The position numbers were made by a program, and so were the translations under genes. The notes under the pieces were generated by a model, which was not told where the DNA came from, did no database searches, and saw nothing but the letters and a program-made list of their open reading frames with translations. Positions 58,195 through 64,000 of a stretch of 64,000 nt of DNA are shown here, piece after piece. The stretch lies in contig NZ_JBHUEM010000021.1 of NCBI RefSeq assembly GCF_042680805.1, forward strand, positions 1 through 64,000, in the 5' to 3' direction. Source of the DNA: Bacillus_CJ salitolerans. GTDB taxonomy: Bacteria > Bacillota > Bacilli > Bacillales > SA4. Every line of letters starts with the position of its first letter. Positions within the stretch are counted from its first letter, which is position 1.

Positions 58195-59490
58195 TTATAT
58201 GAATAATAACCATAAATATAGCCCTACAAGAGTGATAAAGAGGGTTGGAATTGTTAGGATAATTCCCACTTTAAAGTAATAACCCCATGTAATTTTGACG
58301 CCTTTTGTAGACAGGACATGTAACCATAAAAGTGTTGCTAGAGAACCAATAGGGGTTATTTTCGGTCCTAAGTCAGAACCTATGATGTTTGCATAGATTA
58401 AGGCTTCCCGTATAGTACCCGATGTATTAGTGTCAGCAATTGCTAATGCATCAATCATGACAGTAGGCATATTATTCATGAAAGAAGAGAGGATTGCTGC
58501 AATAAAACCCATTGATATTGTTGCAATAAAAAGACCTTGGTCAGCTGCAACTTGAATAAGATCAGATAATAGATTTGTTAGACCCACATTTTTAAGGCCG
58601 TATACAACAACGTACATTCCGATGGAGAAAAATACAATTGCCCATGGTGCGCCTTTTAGGACTTTCTTTGTTTGGACAGCAGGACTGTCCTTCGCAATGA
58701 CTAAGAAGATAATGGCGATGGTTCCTGCAATAAAGGAAACAGGAATACCAATAAATTCACTTGCGAAATAGCCAATCAGAAGAATGGATAACACGAGCCA
58801 AGAGAGCTTAAATAGCTTTTGGTCCTTTATTGCTTCGGTCGGTTCCTTTAGCTTAGAAAGGTTATATTCATTTGGAATACTTTTTCTGAAAAATAGATAC
58901 AGAACAAGAATGCTAGCACCTAATGAGAAAAAGTTTGGAACGATCATCCTACTTGCATACTCTGCAAATCCGATAGAAAAGAAATCGGCTGATACGATGT
59001 TTACAAGATTACTAACAACAAGTGGAAGTGATGTAGTATCTGCGATAAACCCACTTGCCATAATAAATGGAAGGATCATTTTATCTTTAAAGTGTAAGGC
59101 TCTTACCATCGCTAATACAATCGGTGTTAGTATAAGTGCTGCACCGTCATTGGCAAAAAAGGCAGCCACAATAGCTCCTAGAATCGTAACTAGTAAGAAC
59201 ATTTTCAGTCCATTTCCTTTTGCAAAGCGGGCCATGTGTAGTGCTGACCATTCGAAAAAGCCAATTTCATCAAGTATGAGTGATATAATGATGAGGGCGA
59301 TAAAGGTAAGAGTAGCATTCCAAACAATGCCCGTAACATCCACGACATCTTGTAAGGTAACAACACCAAATAGTAAAGCGAGTATTGCCCCTCCACATGC
59401 AGACCAACCTATTGATAAATTTTTAGGTTGCCAGATGACAAGGACTAGGGTGAGTAGAAAAATGGTGATAGCTGTAATAGTTAAATACAA
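58195..59490 (-). CDS. arsB: Arsenite efflux transporter ArsB
   Basis: 431 residues with about 12 membrane helices, ion-transporter superfamily. FFANDGAALILTPIVLAMVR, SLPLVVSNLVNIVSADFFSI and NNMPTVMIDALAI are diagnostic ArsB segments. TTG start with GGAGGG six bases upstream, 14 bp after arsR. Works alone or with ArsA. Confidence 0.95.
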   Translation of the reverse strand: MYLTITAITIFLLTLVLVIWQPKNLSIGWSACGGAILALLFGVVTLQDVVDVTGIVWNATLTFIALIIISLILDEIGFFEWSALHMARFAKGNGLKMFLLVTILGAIVAAFFANDGAALILTPIVLAMVRALHFKDKMILPFIMASGFIADTTSLPLVVSNLVNIVSADFFSIGFAEYASRMIVPNFFSLGASILVLYLFFRKSIPNEYNLSKLKEPTEAIKDQKLFKLSWLVLSILLIGYFASEFIGIPVSFIAGTIAIIFLVIAKDSPAVQTKKVLKGAPWAIVFFSIGMYVVVYGLKNVGLTNLLSDLIQVAADQGLFIATISMGFIAAILSSFMNNMPTVMIDALAIADTNTSGTIREALIYANIIGSDLGPKITPIGSLATLLWLHVLSTKGVKITWGYYFKVGIILTIPTLFITLVGLYLWLLFI

Positions 59491-59504
59491 TGTTTTCCCT
59501 CCAA

Positions 59505-59867
59505 TTACTCACAAGAGATTCTTAATCCCTGTTCTTCCAATTCTTTTAATTTATTATCTTGATTTGGTAAGTGTTGAAGTAGATCTTTGACGAAAGGATA
59601 CAAGTTATTTTCTTTATTTAACGCGTAGAAAATCCACTGACCTCTTCTCGTTTCTTTCACAACACCTACATCTTTGAGCTTACGGAGATGCTGACTAATG
59701 GCGGGCTGACTCATTTGAAATATCTCTACAAACTCACACACGCAACAATCGTGAGAGTCTAAAATCTTAATCATCGTTAATCTTGTTTTATCACCAAGGA
59801 GCTTCAGTAATGGAGCGGCATGATCAATCTCAACTATATGATTATTCAAAACTATTTTCACCACCAT
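59505..59867 (-). CDS. arsR: Arsenic-responsive repressor ArsR
   Basis: 120 residues, winged helix. Metalloid site HDCCVCEF (C41, C42, C44) on the DNA-recognition side, helix-turn-helix MSQPAISQHLRKLKDVGVVK. Represses its operon until As(III)/Sb(III) binds. First gene of the operon; the 112 bp upstream contain an AT-rich imperfect dyad around AATCAAATGCTTATATATTT as possible operator. Ribosome site is weak. Confidence 0.94.
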   Translation of the reverse strand: MVVKIVLNNHIVEIDHAAPLLKLLGDKTRLTMIKILDSHDCCVCEFVEIFQMSQPAISQHLRKLKDVGVVKETRRGQWIFYALNKENNLYPFVKDLLQHLPNQDNKLKELEEQGLRISCE

Positions 59868-59979
59868 ATTGATAAATAGAAAAATAAATATATAAGCATT
59901 TGATTATATGTTAAGAGAAAGTTAGTAAGATTTCAAGCCTGATTATGTTAAGAAAGTGTAAACCTGTTTACACGGTAGA

Positions 59980-60486
59980 TTAAGTACCCGCTCTCCATTT
60001 TCCCTCGAAGTAAGTAAGAAGGTGGTAAAAACAGATGGTGAAAACTTTTAGAGATAAATAAAAAGGAAAAGAGTATAAAAATTTATATCCATTCAGATAG
60101 TGGTAAGCTCCCAAAAGATGGCCAATCCCTTCAAGACACATTCCTCCAAGAGACCAAATTACAATATAAAATAGGATTTGAAAACCTTTAAGCTGAAATC
60201 GATTGTAAATATAGATAAACAAAAAACTGGAAGGACCATAAGCTAGATAAGAGATAAAGTCAAATACAGAATAATTAGAAGTATCATTAACGTCATAAAA
60301 ATTAAACGGTTCTACACTAATCGTGTGATCTAGAAGCATCCCAAGGTATGATCCTAACGTAAAATAGGTAATGGCTTTTGCAAGAGAAAACTGCTTTGGA
60401 AGCTTAATCATGATAATCAATCCGCCGAGTAGCAGGAGAAGGAAATACCATTCATTTGCATTAAATTGAGTATCATAAACTTTCAA
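59980..60486 (-). CDS. Hypothetical membrane protein (CBO0543-like)
   Basis: 168 residues from TTG with AAAGGAG upstream. Four to five membrane helices; LGSYLGMLLDHTISVEPFNF, AYGPSSFLFIYIYNRF and LEGIGHLLGAYHYLNGYKFL resemble bacillar CBO0543-type proteins of unknown role. Its start overlaps the end of the preceding gene, so the pair forms one operon. Confidence 0.7.
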   Translation of the reverse strand: MKVYDTQFNANEWYFLLLLLGGLIIMIKLPKQFSLAKAITYFTLGSYLGMLLDHTISVEPFNFYDVNDTSNYSVFDFISYLAYGPSSFLFIYIYNRFQLKGFQILFYIVIWSLGGMCLEGIGHLLGAYHYLNGYKFLYSFPFYLSLKVFTICFYHLLTYFEGKWRAGT

Positions 60487-60952
60487 TTGCCTTCTCCTTT
60501 CTATGGACTTTCATTATGATTCTCGAAGTAACGATACAAATCATAAATAATATGAAGATTTCAAGGGTATTGTACCAATTGTTCCATTTTACATATTTGT
60601 ATAAATGAAGATATTCACCTAGATTTTCAACGGAGAAGATGAACAGGATTCCAAGTCCTAACAATAGTCCTTTTGTTTTGGCAGGAAGGTGGCTAAACAA
60701 TATGTTCGTAACAATTAGTAATGTTCCAGGATAAATAATGGTTCTGTACAAAATATAAGCAATAAATAGAACATGCTTAGTTGAAGGCTCAATAAGTTTT
60801 AGATTTACTCCTACAATGGAAAAGGAGTTTTTAATAGCAAGAGAAATGATAAAGAATAGAAATACATTTTCGATGGGGGACAATGGCTTTGGAAGAAGGA
60901 AGATCGTCATGCACACAAGCCATGCCAACGTAAAATAAATAACAATCTCCAT
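60473..60952 (-). CDS. Hypothetical membrane protein
   Basis: 159 residues, AAAAGGA before the ATG. Five membrane helices (ending with ILFMICIVTSRIIMKVHRK). LLGLGILFIFSVENLGEYLH and Y. Overlaps the next gene by 14 bp. Partner of the CBO0543-like protein; function unknown. Confidence 0.7.
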   Translation of the reverse strand: MEIVIYFTLAWLVCMTIFLLPKPLSPIENVFLFFIISLAIKNSFSIVGVNLKLIEPSTKHVLFIAYILYRTIIYPGTLLIVTNILFSHLPAKTKGLLLGLGILFIFSVENLGEYLHLYKYVKWNNWYNTLEIFILFMICIVTSRIIMKVHRKEKAIESL

Positions 60953-61019
60953 ACAAACAGTCCTTTTTGCTTATATTTGCACAGCTTCACCATTCTTATG
61001 CTTACTCCCTTGGATTTTT

Positions 61020-61063
61020 AACGCTAAAAACGCACCGATTACCTCCGGTGCGTTTTTGGCGTT
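61020..61063. terminator. Strong bidirectional hairpin
   Basis: AACGCTAAAAACGCACCG / CGGTGCGTTTTTGGCGTT, an 18-bp stem with one mismatch. It may be divergent-transcript insulation; it is downstream of nothing on the minus strand, since the next minus gene starts below it. Confidence 0.7.
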
Positions 61064-61261
61064 AAAGTTTAATATATCCAGTTTTAATACTCTACACGTA
61101 TGCTTATGATCTAACCTCATTAAAGATAATTAGGAAGAAATCATTCTTGTTAATCAGTCTGAATCAATAAAAAAATCCTGGGTTTTACCTCGCATAATAG
61201 ATGATAAATTAGAGTTGAAAAAAATCTAGTTAATGGGATGAAGCTAAATAAGATAATTAAA

Positions 61262-61352
61262 TTCATAAGGAACTGAAATGGCGACGCTTCTTTGCTATGT
61301 CTGAGGGAAAACGGAGCGCCCTGAGCCTTTTGTTCTTAATTCTATTAAAATT
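61262..61352 (+). repeat. Dispersed intergenic element, copy D (short)
   Basis: CTGAAATGGCGACGCTTCTT, TCTGAGGGAAAACGGAGCGC, CCTGAGCCTTTTGTTCTTAA. It lacks the AGCCAAGATG head but keeps the GGCGAC and GCGC...CCTTTTGTTCTTA blocks. Rest of 61064-61455 shows no gene. Confidence 0.55.
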
Positions 61353-61464
61353 ATCGGAATAAAACACTTTTGTCCTCTAATATCTTAATATAAATAGCTT
61401 TTTGGGGAAAGGAGGGATACAAGCGATTAGATAGGCTTAAAACATTACGATAGGAGTGATAGGT

Positions 61465-62850
61465 ATGACCGCAATCTTGACCATCTTGAATGTTGTCATT
61501 ATGGTAGCGCTTATTTTTGGGTTATTTACCATGCAAAAGAAACATGTGTCATTTTCAAAACGCGTTTTTGCTGCTCTAGGTATTGGTATAGTCCTTGGTG
61601 TAGTTCTGCAATTAATGTATGGAGCATCATCAGAGGTCATCAAAAATTCAGTTGATTGGTTTAATATAGTCGGAGTAGGATATGTAAGGCTACTCCAAAT
61701 GGTTGTCATGCCTCTTGTATTTATTTCAATTTTAGCTGCGTTTACAAAATTAAAGTTATCCCATAATATTGGTAAAATTAGTGGACTTATAATTGGTATA
61801 TTAGTAGGTACAACAGCAATTGCAGCAGCTATTGGTATAGGAACTACTGCCGTTTTTGATTTAGAGGCGATTGAAATTGAGCAAGGAGAAGCAGAGCAGG
61901 CACGAGGAGCGTCATTAGAACAAAGACTTGAGAGTGTTCAAGATATGACTCTTCCGCAGCAAGTGATTCAATTATTACCAGCGAACCCATTTTTAGATTT
62001 CACAGGTGATCGCCCAACTTCAACGATTGCAGTCGTTATCTTCGCTGCTTTCATTGGCTTAGCCTTCTTGGGGGTCAAACGAAAAGAACCAGAGGCTGCA
62101 GAGTTTTTTGCGAAAATCGTAAATACCCTCTATTCCATCACAATGAGAATCGTTACAATCATCTTACGTCTTACACCATATGGGGTCCTCGCGTTAATGA
62201 CAAGAGTGACTGCTACAAGTGATTACGGTGCTATCATGAAGTTAGGTGAATTTGTAATAGCTTCATATGTTGCTCTACTTATTATGTTTGGCGTTCATTT
62301 ATTACTACTCATTTTTGCAGGGTTAAATCCTGTTACGTATGTAAAAAAGACATTTCCAGTTTTGCTATTTGCCTTTACCTCACGCACAAGTGCAGGTACA
62401 CTTCCGTTAAATGTTAAGACTCAATCACAACGGTTAGGAGTACCTGAGGGAGTGGCGAACTTCTCTGGTTCACTCGGGTTATCGATTGGGCAAAATGGAT
62501 GTGCAGGTATTTATCCAGCCATGTTAGCGGTTATGATCGCACCAACAGTTGGTATAAATCCACTTTCGCCATCTTTTATCTTTACGCTGATTCTTGTCGT
62601 GGCTATTAGTTCTTTCGGTGTTGCAGGTGTTGGTGGTGGCGCGACATTTGCAGCCCTTATTGTTCTCTCGGCTATGGATCTTCCAGTTGCATTAGCTGGA
62701 TTACTTATCTCAATCGAACCTTTAATTGATATGGGCCGAACAGCCGTGAATGTAAGTGGAAGTATGACTTCGGGTGTATTGACGAGTAAAATAACCGGCG
62801 AGTTAGATGAGACCGTTTATATTGGCGAACAAGAAGCGATTGAAGCGTAA
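61465..62850 (+). CDS. tcyP: L-cystine symporter TcyP
   Basis: 461 residues, dicarboxylate/amino acid:cation symporter family. The opening (MQKKHVSFSKRVFAALGIGI), GVGYVRLLQMVVMPLVFISI, SRTSAGTLPLNVKTQSQRLG, NGCAGIYPAML and the C-terminal IEPLIDMGRTAVNVSGSM follow B. subtilis TcyP closely. Start ATG with AGGAGTG upstream. Takes up cystine. No S-box or CymR-type site is obvious upstream. Confidence 0.93.
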   Translation: MTAILTILNVVIMVALIFGLFTMQKKHVSFSKRVFAALGIGIVLGVVLQLMYGASSEVIKNSVDWFNIVGVGYVRLLQMVVMPLVFISILAAFTKLKLSHNIGKISGLIIGILVGTTAIAAAIGIGTTAVFDLEAIEIEQGEAEQARGASLEQRLESVQDMTLPQQVIQLLPANPFLDFTGDRPTSTIAVVIFAAFIGLAFLGVKRKEPEAAEFFAKIVNTLYSITMRIVTIILRLTPYGVLALMTRVTATSDYGAIMKLGEFVIASYVALLIMFGVHLLLLIFAGLNPVTYVKKTFPVLLFAFTSRTSAGTLPLNVKTQSQRLGVPEGVANFSGSLGLSIGQNGCAGIYPAMLAVMIAPTVGINPLSPSFIFTLILVVAISSFGVAGVGGGATFAALIVLSAMDLPVALAGLLISIEPLIDMGRTAVNVSGSMTSGVLTSKITGELDETVYIGEQEAIEA

Positions 62851-62896
62851 GGAATGGCACCAATATAATTACGATTGGGATAAATGTCAAACATTT

Positions 62897-62926
62897 AGAA
62901 GGTATGTGGGAAGCCACATACCTTCT
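62897..62926 (+). terminator. Terminator of tcyP
   Basis: AGAAGGTATGTGG / CCACATACCTTCT followed by ATTATTTAAA. Confidence 0.85.
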
Positions 62927-63031
62927 ATTATTTAAATAGTTGTAAATATGAGGAATTTTATTTCCACAATCGAAAGAATTAGCTTATAATCTCTTTATGC
63001 TTTTAAATTACCAGCGATGAGGTTATAGATC

Positions 63032-64000
63032 ATGAAAATTAAACATTGGGATGTAAACTTAAAGGTTCGCTTGTACGGTGAATTTTTTGTGAATGTTCTA
63101 TTTTGGATGTTCTTCCCGTTTATGGCCATTTATTTCTCAGACGAATTCGGAAAAGGGATGGCTGGGTTACTATTAGTCGTATCACAAATTTTTGGAGTGT
63201 TAGCTAATTTAGTTGGCGGATATTGTGCCGATCATTTTGGGCGTAAAAAGATGATGGTGATTTCTTCGATTGGTCAAGGGTTCTCATTTTTAGTGTTTGC
63301 ATTTGCTAATTCTCCTTGGTTAGATGCTCCGATGTTAAGCTTTATCTGCTTTACTATAAACGGGATTTTTGGCTCTTTCTACTGGCCAGCTAGCATGGCA
63401 ATGGTAGCAGATGTAGTGGAAGAGAAGGATCGAAATTCTGTATTTGCTGTATTTTATACTGCTATTAATATTGCTGTAGTATTTGGCCCGGTAATTGGGG
63501 GAATATTCTTCTTCCAACATCGATTTGAATTACTTTTAGCAGCGGCTGTAACGAGTTTTGTTGTAGGATTACTATTGCAGAAGCTTGTGAGGGAAACCTC
63601 TCCTGCCTTAAGGGAGCAAAAAATTAAAACGAATGAACAGCTTTCTTGGTACGGAGCTGTGGCCAAACAGGTAGCAAACTATAAAGTGATTTTTAAGGAT
63701 AAAACATTTTTATTATTTATAGTAGCGGGTGTTCTAGCAGCCCAGACGTTCATGCAATTAGATTTAATTATGGCTGTGTATACGAAGGAACTAGTTCCGA
63801 TGCAAACTTTATTATTACTTGGGGACTGGGACATCAGAGTGGGTGGAGAAAAAGCATTTGGATTAATTGTAGCTTTTAATGGTTTATTGGTTGCACTATT
63901 CACCGTATATATTACAAAACAGGCCGATAAATTCAGAGAGCGTGATGTGTTCATTGCCTCTTCACTACTTTATGGTGTAGGTATTTTTATGTTTGGTCAA
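63032..64000 (+). CDS. MFS multidrug-type transporter (partial, runs off the window)
   Basis: 323 codons open to the last base. LYGEFFVNVLFWMFFPFMAI, the loop motif GGYCADHFGRKKMM, then VFYTAINIAVVFGPVIGGIF (motif C-like) indicate a DHA1-type exporter of 12 helices; about three quarters is present. ATG 63032 follows GATGAGGTTATAGATC. Substrate unknown. Confidence 0.88.
   Translation, partial: MKIKHWDVNLKVRLYGEFFVNVLFWMFFPFMAIYFSDEFGKGMAGLLLVVSQIFGVLANLVGGYCADHFGRKKMMVISSIGQGFSFLVFAFANSPWLDAPMLSFICFTINGIFGSFYWPASMAMVADVVEEKDRNSVFAVFYTAINIAVVFGPVIGGIFFFQHRFELLLAAAVTSFVVGLLLQKLVRETSPALREQKIKTNEQLSWYGAVAKQVANYKVIFKDKTFLLFIVAGVLAAQTFMQLDLIMAVYTKELVPMQTLLLLGDWDIRVGGEKAFGLIVAFNGLLVALFTVYITKQADKFRERDVFIASSLLYGVGIFMFGQ

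Noticed and set aside
58784..59590. 268-codon plus-strand frame opposite arsB/arsR
   Set aside because: Antisense shadow of a membrane protein; composition fits the complement of hydrophobic codons.

Overview
The window comes from a low-GC, Gram-positive, spore-forming Bacillaceae chromosome (Bacillus or a close genus). The evidence is an rRNA/tRNA cluster followed by the order rocF - sigW - rsiW - cdaA - cdaR - glmM - glmS, with a sigma-W autoregulatory promoter, a glmS ribozyme, a T-box tyrosyl-tRNA synthetase gene and a Spo0E-like phosphatase.

Layout. 1-1070: 3' end of 23S rRNA, 5S rRNA and seven tRNAs. 1.6-10.2 kb: core block of arginase, the sigma-W/anti-sigma-W pair, c-di-AMP synthesis (cdaA, cdaR) and glucosamine/cell-wall precursor supply (glmM, ribozyme-controlled glmS). 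10.2-28.5 kb: accessory island directly behind glmS, the attTn7 position. It opens with three contiguous 20-bp repeats and a truncated tnsA, the expected layout of a decayed Tn7-like right end. It continues with many small single genes: GNAT, Nudix, lipoproteins, tiny membrane proteins, a secreted trypsin-like protease, a LytTR regulator pair, GrpB and a ParB-fold protein. Most are separated by degenerate copies of a repeat with the core TAACGGGGGC plus a hairpin, which gives a cassette-like look. Remains of a DUF772 transposase and two IS110 elements are mixed in. 28.6-31.7 kb: DNA alkylation repair (alkA, a 2OG-Fe(II) oxygenase, adaA, adaB); B. subtilis keeps alkA/adaA/adaB near glmS, so the island probably sits between ancestral neighbours. 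31.7-34.3 kb: MFS exporter plus ATP-grasp ligase, possibly a small peptide system. 34.3-46.5 kb: mixed genes (Amj-like flippase, DUF3231, ECF sigma with an NTF2-like tail, VOC, GtrA, a minimal tyrosine recombinase, YitT, a Nudix-like/kinase fusion, a double GNAT). 46.6-55.1 kb: DDAH-like hydrolase, a PAS-PAS-GGDEF-EAL protein, class D sortase, tyrZ with T-box, DinB, and an XRE regulator with seven exact 29-residue repeats. 55.2-59.9 kb: arsenic operon arsR-arsB-arsC-(terminator)-arsD-arsA-hesB on the minus strand. 60-64 kb: two membrane proteins, the cystine transporter tcyP and the start of an MFS transporter that runs off the window.

Most interesting point: the last gene of the arsenic operon, a HesB/IscA-like protein, is read through an in-frame TGA at codon 32, at the position of a conserved cysteine. 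A hairpin with bacterial SECIS geometry begins 18 nt downstream. It is a candidate selenoprotein and would be missed by ordinary ORF calling. Other points worth a look: the Tn7-like scar with its repeat-delimited array, the IS110 scar retaining its noncoding (bridge-RNA-type) end, a sortase whose Shine-Dalgarno is locked in a perfect hairpin, a long structured linker between the glmS ribozyme and its gene, and two homopolymer frameshifts.
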